NCBI RefSeq assembly: GCF_900117425.1
Contig: NZ_FPEH01000014.1
Coordinates: forward strand, 248,001 to 312,000
DNA from: Novosphingobium sp. NDB2Meth1
Lineage (GTDB): Bacteria > Pseudomonadota > Alphaproteobacteria > Sphingomonadales > Sphingomonadaceae
Direction: 5' to 3'
DNA: 64,000 nt
Position numbers and translations under genes: made by a program. Below the pieces are notes generated by a model, which saw only the letters and a list, made by a program, of their open reading frames with translations, searched no databases and was not told the DNA's origin. Positions 16,348 to 25,001 of the stretch are shown piece after piece; within the stretch, counting starts at the first letter, position 1; every line of letters starts with the position of its first letter.

Positions 16348-17121
16348 ATGACTCTCCCCAGCCTCCCGCTGTTCCACCGCCTGACCGGCCAACCGGTGGT
16401 CGTGCTGGGCCATGGCGAGGCAGCGGAGGCCAAGCGGCGGCTGGTGCTCCGCGCGGGCGGCAAGGTGATCGAGGACCTTGCCGAGGGCATCGACACGGGC
16501 GCGCGGCTGGCCTTCATCGCGCACGAGGACGAGGCGGCCTGTCAGGCCGATGCCATTCGCGCGCGGGGGGCTGGGCTGCTCGTCAACGTCGTGGACAAGC
16601 CCGCGCTGTGCGATTTCACCACGCCGTCGATCATCGACCGCGCGCCAGTGATCGTCGCGGTCGGAACGGGCGGCGCCTCGGCAGGCCTCGCCAAAGCGCT
16701 GCGCCTCCGGCTGGAGCGGCTCCTGCCGCAAGGCTTGGGTGCACTGGCCGATGCACTCTACGCGGCGCGGGGCGCGATGCGTTCGCGCTGGCCGACAGGG
16801 CCGGAGCGCCGCCGCGCGCTCGATGCGGCGCTGGAGGAAGGCGGTGCGCTCGATCCCTTGCGCGAGGGCGGCGATGTCGCGGCGTGGGTGGCAGGCGCCG
16901 CTGATGGCGCCTCAGGCCGCTTCGTGATCCGGTTGCGGTCCAGTGATCCCGATGACCTGACGCTGCGCGAGGCACGACTGCTGGGTCAGGCTGATGCGGT
17001 GATCGCTGGCCCTGATGCGCCCGCCGCGGTCCTGGCGCGGGTGCGGGCCGATGCCGCGCGGATCACGCCGGGTGAGGCGGAGCCGGACGGCGGGATCGTG
17101 GTGGTGATCGAGGCGACCTAA
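16348..17121 (+). CDS. Siroheme synthase N-terminal domain protein (precorrin-2 dehydrogenase/ferrochelatase-like) with vestigial C-terminus
   Basis: The 257-residue protein matches the N-terminal half of CysG (Met8-like): a Rossmann segment VVVLGHGEAAEAKRRLVLRA, then LVNVVDKPALCDFTTPSIID and PVIVAVGTGGASAGLAKALR. It would oxidise precorrin-2 with NAD and insert iron to make siroheme for sulfite/nitrite reductase. After about residue 190 there is a remnant of the CysG methyltransferase start (DPDDLTLREARLLGQADAVI), but the methyltransferase domain itself is missing, so uroporphyrinogen methylation must be done elsewhere. The REP element lies just upstream. Convergent with a small unknown gene, sharing a 4-bp overlap. 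Confidence 0.85.
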   Translation: MTLPSLPLFHRLTGQPVVVLGHGEAAEAKRRLVLRAGGKVIEDLAEGIDTGARLAFIAHEDEAACQADAIRARGAGLLVNVVDKPALCDFTTPSIIDRAPVIVAVGTGGASAGLAKALRLRLERLLPQGLGALADALYAARGAMRSRWPTGPERRRALDAALEEGGALDPLREGGDVAAWVAGAADGASGRFVIRLRSSDPDDLTLREARLLGQADAVIAGPDAPAAVLARVRADAARITPGEAEPDGGIVVVIEAT

Positions 17122-17375
17122 TCCGGCGCTATGATATGCGCGAAGAGGTCGTCGAGATGCGCCTGCAGTTCCTGCACCGCCAGATTGTCGGCATGGCGCG
17201 GGAGGCCGAGCGGCAGGCTCATGCTCTGGTGCAGCGCGGAGGCTTCGGTCACGCTGAGCAGCCCGCGCAGGCGCAGGATGTTGGCAAGGCTGGCAATGCC
17301 GTTGATCGCCGCGATGTCCGAGACTTCGAGCGCTGCGAAAAGCTGGGGCAGATCGAGACCGGGATTCTTTTTCAT
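17118..17375 (-). CDS. Unknown small protein, downstream member of a two-gene unit
   Basis: The 85-residue acidic protein (MKKNPGLDLPQLFAALEVSD...) has no signal peptide or membrane segment and appears mostly helical, with a hydrophobic central helix (IAAINGIASLANILRLRGLL). I recognise no family. Its ATG directly follows the stop codon of the preceding gene (TGA-ATG, no spacing), so the two are translationally coupled and probably act together. It overlaps the convergent siroheme-synthase-like gene by 4 bp at its 3' end. Confidence 0.65.
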   Translation of the reverse strand: MKKNPGLDLPQLFAALEVSDIAAINGIASLANILRLRGLLSVTEASALHQSMSLPLGLPRHADNLAVQELQAHLDDLFAHIIAPD

Positions 17376-17579
17376 TCAGGTTGGCATGGCTGACATGGCG
17401 AGGCGTTCGAGCCGCGCCAGTTCGCGGCCTTCCGTCACTTGGCGGAGTTGCTCGGCCATGGCGCGCCACGCCTTTTCCGATCGCAGTGCGCGGTCGCGCA
17501 CGTTGTCGAGCAAGGCGCCCGCCGCTTCGGAGGCGGCCTGTTCGGCGCGTTCGATGAGGAATTCGTAGGACAGTGCCAT
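17376..17579 (-). CDS. Unknown small helical protein, upstream member of a two-gene unit
   Basis: Starting at ATG 17579 (MALSYEFLIE), which has GGAG nine bases upstream, the protein is 67 residues. A start at 17630 would add 17 residues. It is an Ala/Glu/Arg-rich single helix or helical hairpin (EQAASEAAGALLDNVRDRAL) with coiled-coil-like heptads and no signal peptide. The composition resembles small cytoplasmic helical regulators, but no family is recognised. It lies just downstream of the cold-shock gene on the same strand. Confidence 0.6.
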   Translation of the reverse strand: MALSYEFLIERAEQAASEAAGALLDNVRDRALRSEKAWRAMAEQLRQVTEGRELARLERLAMSAMPT

Positions 17580-17655
17580 CAACATCGACTCCGGGAGGGG
17601 ACGGGAAAGGGTATCCCCGGCGATCCGCAAAGGGACCCGCCGGGGATGGAGCGGG

Positions 17656-17865
17656 TCAGTTCGCGCTGGCGAGATTGACGGCCGATTCCTTGCCGTTGCG
17701 GCCGGTCTCGACTTCGTAGGAAACGCGCTGATCCTTGTTCAGCGTGGCCATGCCGGCCGCCTGCACGGCGGAGATGTGGACGAAGCTGTCCTTGCCGCCA
17801 TCATCCGGCTGGATGAAGCCATAGCCCTTGTCTTCGTTGAAGAATTTCACGGTTCCGATAGTCAT
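17656..17865 (-). CDS. CspA-family cold-shock protein
   Basis: The 69-residue protein is a single cold-shock domain with both RNA-binding motifs: RNP1 in KGYGFIQP and RNP2 in SFVHISAV. It opens with MTIGTVKFFNEDKGYG as usual. It binds single-stranded RNA/DNA as an RNA chaperone. Its ribosome binding site GAAAGGAAG lies inside a long leader that can form a hairpin hiding it (separate entry), which is in keeping with post-transcriptional temperature control known for this family. Confidence 0.96.
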   Translation of the reverse strand: MTIGTVKFFNEDKGYGFIQPDDGGKDSFVHISAVQAAGMATLNKDQRVSYEVETGRNGKESAVNLASAN

Positions 17866-17872
17866 GTTCGCT

Positions 17873-17943
17873 TCCTTTCAAGAAACGTTGGTCCGCCGGC
17901 GGGGTGCCGACGGGGTCGTGCGTCAGGTCGTCACTTGAAAGGA
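17873..17943 (-). promoter_or_regulatory. Cold-shock gene leader: 10-bp inverted repeat sequestering the ribosome binding site
   Basis: On the mRNA (reverse) strand the leader contains TCCTTTCAAG at 17943-17934 and CTTGAAAGGA at 17882-17873. They are perfectly complementary over 10 bp, with a GC-rich 51-nt loop that can fold on its own. The second arm is the Shine-Dalgarno region of the cold-shock gene, so pairing would block ribosome entry. The rest of the gap up to 18224 is relatively AT-rich, shows no gene and presumably holds the promoter. The role as a thermo-switch is an inference. Confidence 0.6.
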
Positions 17944-18224
17944 AATCGAGGGTCGTTCGAGGTGAGGGAAACGCGTTCCCGAACCAGAATTAAGTCGTCG
18001 ATGCCCGTCTCACTTCAACGAGAGCAGCATGGGTAGACCGGCGCATACCGGTCAAAAAAGCCAGGCATCATGAAATGGAAAAAATGCGGGCCAAAGCCGC
18101 GCTCAAATTCCGTCGCAATCGACGAGAGGCATATTTGAAATAGCGCTTCAGGCAAAAATTACAAGGGAATTCCCCGGCTACGCGAACAGGCATAGCCAGG
18201 CCGGTTCCGAAATTTGAGAATGCC

Positions 18225-18638
18225 TCAGGTTTTCGGCGGCGCCAGCAGAAAATTCATCCAGCTGCTGGCGACCAGCCTGCTTCGGTCCCCCTGCCACGCT
18301 TCCACCCGAACGTTGGCGACGCGCCGCCCGGCCCGGATCACTTCGCCACGCGCAAAGGTGCGTTCCTGCACGCCGCCGCGCAGGTACTCGATGCTGATGT
18401 TGACCGGCTTGATGCGGGAATCGCTCCCCTGCCGCTCCAGTTCGGCGCGCAAGGCGGCGTGGGCGGCCATTTCGAGCAGGCCGCCGATCGCGCCGCCGTG
18501 GAGAAAGCCGGGGCGGCCCATCACGCGCGTCGCAAAGTCCATCGCGATGACGGGCGCGCCGTCCTCCACATGGTCGACTTCCATGCCCATGCTGCGGGCG
18601 TAGGGGGGCAAATGGTATTCGCTCACGGCTTGGCCCAC
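18225..18638 (-). CDS. PaaI-family hotdog thioesterase (second of a pair)
   Basis: The 137-residue protein has the hotdog-fold signature GRPGFLHGGAIGGLLEMAAH, where HGG and the following acidic Glu/Gln-type residue form the acyl-CoA thioesterase site, then VNISIEYLRGG and a beta strand GEVIRAGRRVANVRVEAWQG. It should hydrolyse acyl- or aryl-CoA thioesters; the substrate is unknown. Its start overlaps the end of a second hotdog gene by 16 bp, so the two are likely co-translated and could form a heteromer. Confidence 0.85.
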   Translation of the reverse strand: MGQAVSEYHLPPYARSMGMEVDHVEDGAPVIAMDFATRVMGRPGFLHGGAIGGLLEMAAHAALRAELERQGSDSRIKPVNISIEYLRGGVQERTFARGEVIRAGRRVANVRVEAWQGDRSRLVASSWMNFLLAPPKT

Positions 18639-19114
18639 CCTTCGCTGCTCACCAGCATGAAAATGCCGGCGGTGTGTGCGATCGGATCGGTGACATCGCC
18701 TTCATGGGCGATGCCGCGCACGAAGGCCATCGAGCGGCGCACCTGATAGCATTCGGCGCGCGCGATCACCGTCTTGCCCGGCGTCGCGGCGCGCACGTAG
18801 TCGATGCGCAGATCGAGCGTGACTTGCGGGTTGAACGTGCCCTGCCGCGTCCAGACCGACATCGATGTCGCGTTGTCGAGCAGGCTGATGATGGGGCCGG
18901 ATGCCAGCACACCGGTTTCCTCGACGCCGACGAGATCCTCGCGCCAAGGGAGGGCGAGCTCGATCCAGTCCTCGCCGTGGTCATGGTATTCCATGCCGAG
19001 GAAGCCGGTGTGGCCATGCCGCGTGAACCAGCGCGCACCGCGTTCGGGATCGAACACGAAGCCTTCGGGCAGGCTGGTGTTGGGCACGCCCGCGACTTTT
19101 TCATCCTTGCTCAT
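18623..19114 (-). CDS. PaaI-family hotdog thioesterase (first of a pair)
   Basis: The 163-residue protein (start MSKDEKVAG at 19114; a CTG start at 19174 is possible) has hotdog-fold features: GFLGMEYHDHGEDWIELALP, GVLASGPIISLLDNATSMSV with the conserved Asp/Asn, and LDLRIDYVRAATPGKTVIAR. It is diverged from the partner gene downstream. PaaI-like enzymes act on CoA thioesters; substrate unknown. It follows ruvX by 46 bp on the same strand at the end of a long overlapping gene run. Confidence 0.82.
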   Translation of the reverse strand: MSKDEKVAGVPNTSLPEGFVFDPERGARWFTRHGHTGFLGMEYHDHGEDWIELALPWREDLVGVEETGVLASGPIISLLDNATSMSVWTRQGTFNPQVTLDLRIDYVRAATPGKTVIARAECYQVRRSMAFVRGIAHEGDVTDPIAHTAGIFMLVSSEGWAKP

Positions 19115-19160
19115 GACAAGCGCTGTGCCGGGGTGCTGCGACGCTGGCAACCGCCAAAAA

Positions 19161-19628
19161 TCAGAAAGCAGCACCCGCCATCGCGTCTATCGCCCCCTGC
19201 AGGATCAGCGCAGCGGCGTGCGAATCGATGCGCTCGGCTCGCTTGGCGCGGCTGAAATCCTGCTCGATCATGGCGCGTTCCGCCGCTTGCGTGGTCCAGC
19301 GCTCGTCCCACAGCAGGATGGGCAGGCCAAGGTCCGCAAGGTTGCGCGCCATCGCGCGCGCGGCCTGGCTGCGCGGGCTTTCGCTGCCGTCCATATGCAG
19401 CGGCAGGCCGATGACGAGGCCCTTGACGCTGCGCGCGGCGATCAGCGCGGCAAGCTCGGCCTTGTCCTGGGTAAACTTGCGGCGGCGGATCGTCTGTCCT
19501 GCCGTGGCGAAGCGCCAGCCCGCATCGCACAGCGCCACGCCGATGGTCTTGGTGCCGGGATCGAGGCCCATCAAGGCGCCACCCTCCGGCAAGGCCCCGC
19601 GCAGTTCGGCGGCGCTGGTGGTGATCAC
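19161..19628 (-). CDS. ruvX: Putative pre-16S rRNA nuclease/Holliday junction resolvase
   Basis: This YqgF/RuvX protein of 155 residues shows the RNase H-like fold: [17 protein letters not shown] with the first catalytic Asp, [29 protein letters not shown] with the Glu/Asp region and a late [10 protein letters not shown] with Asp. YqgF is an essential nuclease that processes the 5' end of 16S rRNA. I chose GTG 19628 because it overlaps the upstream stop as GTGA; a longer frame to 19655 exists. Confidence 0.93.
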   Translation of the reverse strand: MITTSAAELRGALPEGGALMGLDPGTKTIGVALCDAGWRFATAGQTIRRRKFTQDKAELAALIAARSVKGLVIGLPLHMDGSESPRSQAARAMARNLADLGLPILLWDERWTTQAAERAMIEQDFSRAKRAERIDSHAAALILQGAIDAMAGAAF

Positions 19629-20749
19629 TTTTCGGCCTTGTGCTGCGCCACCCACGCCGCCGTCCGGCGCGCGACATCGGCGCGGACATTGGTCCAGAAC
19701 AGCGGCACGTCATAGACATGGTAGTTGTTGCCCGGCAGCACATAAGGACCAAGGTCGGGCGGATCGCCGATCATCAGCAGGCCGGTCTTCGCATCGCAGC
19801 GCGCCGGAATGCCAAGCTTGGTGATCTTGCCGGTCTTGAGGTCCATCGAGGGCACCATCGTGCCCAGATTGGCCGTGCCGGGCGCATCGGGCGCCGCGCC
19901 GCCGTTCAGCGGATTGGTGCAGAGCACCGGCCTGGCGTCCTTCTGTTTGCCGTCGAGCCCCGGCTCGGCGCGGTAGGTATCGAGCATCATCTGCGCATCG
20001 GGAGGTTCGGCAAAGCTCATCCAGCTAAGCGCGCAGCCGCTCTGGTCAGGGCCGGAGCAGGCGGGCATGCCCGTCTGCGGCAGATCGTGTGCGGGGGAGA
20101 CAGGCCAGCCGATCATATAGGCAGCCACGATCCGGCTGGCGACGGGCGTGCCTTTCACCTCATCCTTCAGCAGGTGCATGAGGTGAAGAGCGCCTTGGCT
20201 GTGGCCAGCCAGCACGATCGGCGCATCCAGCGGGACCTGAGCAACAAACGCGCGGAACGCCTCTCGCACATCGCCATAGGCAACTGCGCGGGCTTTCAGC
20301 GTCTCGGGCCGGTTGACGAGGAAGCTGCCGAACGCGGCCTGCCGGTAATAGGGCACGAAAACCGCCGCCTCGCCGTTGAAGGCGCTCGCCATGCCGCGCA
20401 CGAACAGAGCGGTGCGGTTGCGCGTGTCCTTGTCCTCGATCGGTCCGTTCCAGTGCTCGCGCGCGAGATAGCTGGTCGGGTGGACGAAGAAGACCCAGGC
20501 CTTACCCTGCGGCGCGGCCGGGGTGCCCTCGGGACGGTACTGGGCGGGGTCATCGACCGTGCCGGGGCGCGAGACCCACATGGCCGGATCGTCGTATGTG
20601 CCCGCGCGCAAAGCCGGTTGCGTCTCGAACGCGCCGCGCGGCACGAAGGCAAAGCGGGTCAGCTCTGCCGACCAGATACGCAGCGCGAAGAGCGCGGCGA
20701 TGGCCATCACAATCAGCAGCGCGACGAAATAGAGAAACTTCCGAGCCAT
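19625..20749 (-). CDS. DUF3089 alpha/beta-hydrolase-like membrane-anchored protein
   Basis: The 374-residue protein has an N-terminal membrane anchor ([20 protein letters not shown]) and a DUF3089 domain: [19 protein letters not shown], then the nucleophile elbow [20 protein letters not shown] (GxSxG) and a final histidine region near [12 protein letters not shown]. It should be an exported or periplasm-facing esterase/lipase, substrate unknown. The gene lies 2 bp after the PerM-like gene and overlaps ruvX by 4 bp, within a long same-strand run. Confidence 0.85.
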   Translation of the reverse strand: MARKFLYFVALLIVMAIAALFALRIWSAELTRFAFVPRGAFETQPALRAGTYDDPAMWVSRPGTVDDPAQYRPEGTPAAPQGKAWVFFVHPTSYLAREHWNGPIEDKDTRNRTALFVRGMASAFNGEAAVFVPYYRQAAFGSFLVNRPETLKARAVAYGDVREAFRAFVAQVPLDAPIVLAGHSQGALHLMHLLKDEVKGTPVASRIVAAYMIGWPVSPAHDLPQTGMPACSGPDQSGCALSWMSFAEPPDAQMMLDTYRAEPGLDGKQKDARPVLCTNPLNGGAAPDAPGTANLGTMVPSMDLKTGKITKLGIPARCDAKTGLLMIGDPPDLGPYVLPGNNYHVYDVPLFWTNVRADVARRTAAWVAQHKAEK

Positions 20750-20751
20750 GG

Positions 20752-21822
20752 TTATCCTGTGGCTTCGTCGCGGCGGGTGTTGTGTTCAGCCTGCCGCTCG
20801 AGCGCGATCTTGAGCATGACCACCAGCGGATCGGCGAGCGCTAGGCCGAGGATGCCGAACAGCACACCGAAGATCAGCTGCGCGCCGAGCACGAGCGCGG
20901 GGGCAAGGTCTGCCGTGCGCTTGGCTACCATGGGCACGATGACGTTGCCGTCCACCGTCTGCACCACGACATAGACGATGATGCAGTAGATCCCCATCGC
21001 GGTCCCGCCCGAAAAGCCGACAAGGATCATCAGGATGCCCGAAATCGGCGCGCCGATATTGGGCAGGAACACGAGGAGCCCGGTGAGCAGGCCGAGCAGC
21101 GCCGCCATCGGCACCCCGTAGACCGCGAGCGCGATCCACGTGCACACGCCTTCGATCACCATGCCGAGCATGCGCCCCGCCAGCAACATGCGCAAAGTGC
21201 GGCCCATGCGGTGGGTGGTGCCGTGGAAATACTCGCGGCTCTCCGCCGGGAGCATCCACGCAAGGCCGCGCTGGTACATGTCGGGCTCGAGCACGAAGTA
21301 GATGCCGAGGATCACGATGATCAGCAGCGTGGTGACGCCCCCGAACAGCCCGCCGAGCGCTTGCGTGACCTGGCTGACGCTGCCGAGCAGCTCCTTCACG
21401 AGTCCGCTGACGTCGGCGCGGCCCATGGTGAGGCCGTGCGCGCTCGCCCAATCGAGCCCGCGCTGAGCCTGTGCCGTCACCAGCGGCGGCATTTCTGCGG
21501 CCTGCGTCATGATCTGGCTGCCGGCGAATTCCACCACCCAGACAAGAAATGCCACGGTGGCGAGCAGGACGACCGCGATCCGCCACGTCCGCCGGATGGG
21601 CAGCACACGGCCGAGCAGGCGTTGGCCGCCGTCGATCAGCATGGCGAACACGAAGCCGCCGAAAATCACCAGCAGCGGATGCGCGAGATAGACGGCCAGC
21701 GCGGCAAGGCCGGCCATGCCGATCCACACGGCGGCGCGCTTGATTTCCTGCCGGACGAGATCGTCGCGGATATCGGTGGGACCGGCGCTGTGCTTCGGGG
21801 CGGAATTCGGCTCGTCGCTCAT
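20752..21822 (-). CDS. AI-2E family transporter (PerM/YdiK-like)
   Basis: The 356-residue membrane protein (start [13 protein letters not shown] 21822) has about eight transmembrane helices, including pairs near the N-terminus (AVWIGMAGLAALAVYLAH and LLVIFGGFVFAMLIDGGQRL) and the conserved C-terminal block GILMILVGFSGGTAMGIYC then DGNVIVPMVAKRTADLAPAL. This is the PerM/AI-2E family, whose members export quorum-sensing signals or act in ion homeostasis; function is not determined here. Its ATG overlaps the lepB stop (ATGA). Confidence 0.9.
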   Translation of the reverse strand: MSDEPNSAPKHSAGPTDIRDDLVRQEIKRAAVWIGMAGLAALAVYLAHPLLVIFGGFVFAMLIDGGQRLLGRVLPIRRTWRIAVVLLATVAFLVWVVEFAGSQIMTQAAEMPPLVTAQAQRGLDWASAHGLTMGRADVSGLVKELLGSVSQVTQALGGLFGGVTTLLIIVILGIYFVLEPDMYQRGLAWMLPAESREYFHGTTHRMGRTLRMLLAGRMLGMVIEGVCTWIALAVYGVPMAALLGLLTGLLVFLPNIGAPISGILMILVGFSGGTAMGIYCIIVYVVVQTVDGNVIVPMVAKRTADLAPALVLGAQLIFGVLFGILGLALADPLVVMLKIALERQAEHNTRRDEATG

Positions 21823-22727
21823 GGTCTTGCGGCGGTTCCCTTCAGGATCATAGGCCGCAGTCTGAGCGAAGCGCGGTTTCCTCGCAAGGCGCCATACCAC
21901 GTCAGCGGGTTCCACGTTTCGGTGCCGTTGAGCGAGTAGGTGATGAACTCCGCACGCCCGCCGATATCGGCGAGCGGCACCGGCCCGCCAAGGCCCTTTT
22001 CGATGATCGGCGCGCGGCTGTCGGCAGAGTGGTCGCGGTTGTCGCCCATCAGGAACGCGTAGCCCTGCGGCACTTTCGTCTCGGGATAGTTGTCGAGCAG
22101 TTGCTGCTTGTGGTCGATGATCCGGTAAGTCGCGCCGTTCGGCAGCGTCTCGCGGAAGATCGGCAGCTCGCAGACCTGCTTGCCGTCTGCCGCGCGATAT
22201 CGGAGGCCCGGAAAGTCATCGGGATCGCAGGGCTGGTTCGGATCGACCGGCAGTTCAAGCGGCGCTTCGGCGACTTGCGGCACGGGCTTGCCATTGAGGA
22301 TGATCTGGCCGTTGACCACCGCGATGCGGTCACCCGGCAGGGCGACGACGCGCTTGATATAGTCCTCGTCGCGGTCCGGGGGGACGACGATGACGATATC
22401 GCCATAGGCCGGAGTCGCGGGCAGGATGCGCGTCTTCGAACGCGGCAGGAAATGCATCGAGGCCGAGACCCACGACCAGCCGTAGGGATACTTCGTGACG
22501 ACCAGCTGATCGCCCACCAGCAGGTTGGGCATCATCGAGATCGACGGGATGTAGAAGGGCTTGGCCACGAAGCTGTGAAAGCCGATCACCGCGAGCAGCA
22601 TCAAGAGCAGCCCGCGCAGTTCGGCGAGCCAGTTGGTGCCTTCGCGTTCGCTGGCTTCGCTTTCGGGAGTCTGGGGTTCGGCCGTCGGGATATCCGGTGC
22701 GGATGCGGTCTCGGGAACGTCGGTCAA
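21819..22727 (-). CDS. lepB: Signal peptidase I
   Basis: Leader peptidase removes signal peptides from exported proteins at the inner membrane. The 302-residue protein has an N-terminal TM ([21 protein letters not shown]), the catalytic Ser in [18 protein letters not shown], the catalytic Lys in [16 protein letters not shown] and the conserved [11 protein letters not shown] box. It starts with TTG at 22727, overlapping the acpS stop as TTGA, which is the only sensible start in this frame. The N-terminal 40 residues are acidic and Pro/Glu rich. Confidence 0.95.
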   Translation of the reverse strand: MTDVPETASAPDIPTAEPQTPESEASEREGTNWLAELRGLLLMLLAVIGFHSFVAKPFYIPSISMMPNLLVGDQLVVTKYPYGWSWVSASMHFLPRSKTRILPATPAYGDIVIVVPPDRDEDYIKRVVALPGDRIAVVNGQIILNGKPVPQVAEAPLELPVDPNQPCDPDDFPGLRYRAADGKQVCELPIFRETLPNGATYRIIDHKQQLLDNYPETKVPQGYAFLMGDNRDHSADSRAPIIEKGLGGPVPLADIGGRAEFITYSLNGTETWNPLTWYGALRGNRASLRLRPMILKGTAARP

Positions 22728-23140
22728 GCAGCACCTGCAGATAGGGGGCGCGCCTCGATCACGACGAAGGCCTGCGCCCATGGGTGGTCGTCGGTGAGCG
22801 TCAGGTGAACCACGGCCTCGTGCCCCGCCGGGGTGATTGCGGCCAGACGCGCAGCAGCGCCGCCGGTCAGTGCAAGCGTCGGCGCACCGGACGGCGCGTT
22901 GACCACGCCGATGTCCTTCATGAATACGCCCGCCTTGAAGCCGGTGCCTACGGCCTTTGAGAAGGCTTCCTTGGCAGCAAAGCGCTTCGCCAGTGTGCCG
23001 GCCTTGGTATAGGGCCGCCGCGCGGCTTTGGCCTGTTCGATGGGCGTGAAAACCCGCTGCACAAAGCGCTCGCCAAAGCGGTCGAGCGAGGCCTGGATGC
23101 GCTCGATATTGCAGAGATCGGAGCCCATGCCGATGATCAT
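22724..23140 (-). CDS. acpS: Holo-[acyl-carrier-protein] synthase
   Basis: AcpS transfers the 4'-phosphopantetheine arm from CoA to acyl carrier protein. The 138 residues contain the diagnostic start [15 protein letters not shown] with the Mg-binding Asp, and [14 protein letters not shown] with the second metal-binding Glu. The gene follows pdxJ through a small membrane-protein gene, in the pdxJ-acpS-lepB order common in alphaproteobacteria. Its ATG overlaps the previous stop and its stop overlaps the lepB start. Confidence 0.96.
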   Translation of the reverse strand: MIIGMGSDLCNIERIQASLDRFGERFVQRVFTPIEQAKAARRPYTKAGTLAKRFAAKEAFSKAVGTGFKAGVFMKDIGVVNAPSGAPTLALTGGAAARLAAITPAGHEAVVHLTLTDDHPWAQAFVVIEARPLSAGAA

Positions 23141-23388
23141 GGTCTGTCCTTGTGGGGCTTGCGTGGTGTGAGCACGCGGTAGCCGATCCAGCAGCCGATC
23201 TGGGCAAATGCTGTGCTACAAATAGCTATGAGTAAAGCAGCCGGGATGCCTGCCTTCCGGCCTGCGGCGAGATCGAGGCCCAGCATTGCCAGGGCAACCA
23301 CCACCAGCCCGAGCAGCATGAGCTTAAGCGCGAAGGCGAGAAAGCCCAGCCTCTCACCTGGTGTTCCGCGAGTCTGGTTCACGTTCAC
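23137..23388 (-). CDS. Small membrane protein between pdxJ and acpS
   Basis: The 83-residue protein has two predicted transmembrane helices ([20 protein letters not shown] and [20 protein letters not shown]) and a basic C-terminal tail. No family is recognised. It overlaps pdxJ and acpS by 4 bp at either end, so it is co-translated with them. Confidence 0.75.
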   Translation of the reverse strand: MNVNQTRGTPGERLGFLAFALKLMLLGLVVVALAMLGLDLAAGRKAGIPAALLIAICSTAFAQIGCWIGYRVLTPRKPHKDRP

Positions 23389-24125
23389 CGCGCTGCATCC
23401 ATCAGTTCGCGCATCTTGAGGACCGCAGGCGCCAGCCCGGTAAAGATCGCCTCGCCGATCAGGTAGTGCCCGATATTGAGCTCGGCCAGCTGCGGGATCG
23501 CGGCAATGGCGGTCACGTTCTCATAGGTCAGTCCGTGCCCTGCATGCGGCTCGATCCCGTTTTTCGCGGCGAGCGCGGCCATGTCGGCGATTCGCTTCAG
23601 TTCCACCGCGCGGGCTTCGCCTTCCGCATGGGCATACTCGCCGGTGTGCAGTTCGACGACGGGCGCGCCGAGCTTCATTGCGGCTTCGATCTGGCGCGGT
23701 TCCGGCGCGATGAACAGGCTGACGCGGATGCCTGCATCAGAAAGCCGCGCGACGATGGGGGCGAGGCGGTTGTGCTGGCCCGCGGCGTCGAGCCCGCCCT
23801 CGGTCGTGCGCTCCTCGCGCCGTTCGGGCACGATGCAGGCGGCATGCGGCTTATGGCGCAGCGCGATCGCCAGCATTTCCTCGGTCGCCGCCATCTCGAG
23901 ATTGAGCGGCAGGTTTGTCGCGGCCTGGATGCGCGCCAGATCTTCGTCGCGGATGTGGCGGCGATCTTCGCGCAGGTGCGCGGTGATGCCGTCGCCGCCG
24001 ACTTCAGCCACGATCTGAGCCGCCCGCACAGGATCGGGATGATCCCCGCCGCGCGCGTTGCGGATCGTTGCGACGTGGTCGATGTTGACGCCGAGACGCA
24101 GGCGCTGGACCGAGTGAAGACTCAT
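23385..24125 (-). CDS. pdxJ: Pyridoxine 5'-phosphate synthase
   Basis: PdxJ condenses aminoacetone phosphate with 1-deoxyxylulose 5-phosphate to make vitamin B6 phosphate. The 246 residues begin with [19 protein letters not shown], contain [13 protein letters not shown], the Glu region [13 protein letters not shown] and GHGLTYENV near the end, all typical of the TIM-barrel enzyme. ATG 24125 overlaps the pyrE stop codon (TGATG). Confidence 0.97.
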   Translation of the reverse strand: MSLHSVQRLRLGVNIDHVATIRNARGGDHPDPVRAAQIVAEVGGDGITAHLREDRRHIRDEDLARIQAATNLPLNLEMAATEEMLAIALRHKPHAACIVPERREERTTEGGLDAAGQHNRLAPIVARLSDAGIRVSLFIAPEPRQIEAAMKLGAPVVELHTGEYAHAEGEARAVELKRIADMAALAAKNGIEPHAGHGLTYENVTAIAAIPQLAELNIGHYLIGEAIFTGLAPAVLKMRELMDAAR

Positions 24126-24706
24126 CAGGCCGCGCGGCTCCCGGGCTTGATCGCCGGAGTCGCGGCGAGTTCGGGCGGCAGCTCGTCTGGCGCGTAGGTC
24201 GGGAAGTTGAGGCTGACCAGCGGGTAGAACGGCACGCCGAGGTCCACCGTGCCGGCCGAGCGGTCGACCAGCGCGGCGCCGGCCACCACCACTCCGCCCG
24301 CCGCTTCGATCGCGGCAATGGCCTCGCGGCTGGACAGGCCGGTGGTCACGACGTCCTCGACCATCAGCACCTTTTCGCCCGCCTTGAGCGAAAAGCCCCG
24401 GCGCAGCTCGAACGTCCCGGTCGGGCGCTCGACGAACATCGCCTCCACACCCAGCGCGCGGCCCATTTCGTGCCCGATGATCACCCCGCCCATTGCAGGG
24501 GAGATCACCTTGCCGATCTGCTGGCGAAGATCGCGCGGCAGAGTCGCGGCAAGGGCCGAAGCCAGCCGCGAGGCGCGCATCGGATCCATCAGTACGCGCG
24601 CGCACTGCAGGTAATGCGCGCTGTGGCGGCCGGAGGAGAGCAGAAAATGGCCTTCGAGCAAGGCTTCGCTGGCGCGGAATTCGGAAAGGATCTCGTCTTC
24701 GAGCAT
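24125..24706 (-). CDS. pyrE: Orotate phosphoribosyltransferase
   Basis: The enzyme joins orotate to PRPP to give orotidine 5'-phosphate in pyrimidine synthesis. The 193-residue protein carries the PRPP loop [20 protein letters not shown] and [18 protein letters not shown] near the start. It is the first gene of the ten-gene reverse-strand run and is divergent from coxB. Confidence 0.96.
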   Translation of the reverse strand: MLEDEILSEFRASEALLEGHFLLSSGRHSAHYLQCARVLMDPMRASRLASALAATLPRDLRQQIGKVISPAMGGVIIGHEMGRALGVEAMFVERPTGTFELRRGFSLKAGEKVLMVEDVVTTGLSSREAIAAIEAAGGVVVAGAALVDRSAGTVDLGVPFYPLVSLNFPTYAPDELPPELAATPAIKPGSRAA

Positions 24707-25001
24707 GTTTGTTCCATGATGGGCGGGTCGCGATGTCCCGCAGCCGGTGTATCAGGGCAGGGTCCATAGCGAAGCCGGGAGCGCCGCGCTATGTCGGACT
24801 GCAGGCAGACTCGCCTGATTCCCCTTATTCGCATTGCGCCTTAGAGCTTTAGGGCAAGCGCTATTGCCCCAAAAATATACGCCTGGGCGCTTGAGGCTTG
24901 CGGCGAGCGCGCGTATAGGCCCCCTTGAATTTAGGGAATTGGGGTGTGGAGTGTCGTGGCAAATGCCCGGCACAGAAGCAAAAAATCGAGAGCGGTTGAT
25001 C
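24707..25001. promoter_or_regulatory. Divergent promoter region pyrE / cytochrome oxidase operon
   Basis: The 295-bp gap separates divergent pyrE and coxB, so it must hold the promoter of the oxidase operon. It contains a hairpin-capable GGGCAA/TTGCCC pair (24851-24868) and an AT-rich CCAAAAATATACG stretch. No consensus -35/-10 pair is convincing enough to call. Confidence 0.4.

Noticed and set aside
18180..18215. GGAAC-N15-TGTT on the reverse strand, EcfG-like promoter for the cold-shock gene
   Set aside because: Spacing is short and the -10 element is wrong for the general stress sigma factor, and it lies about 340 bp from the start codon.
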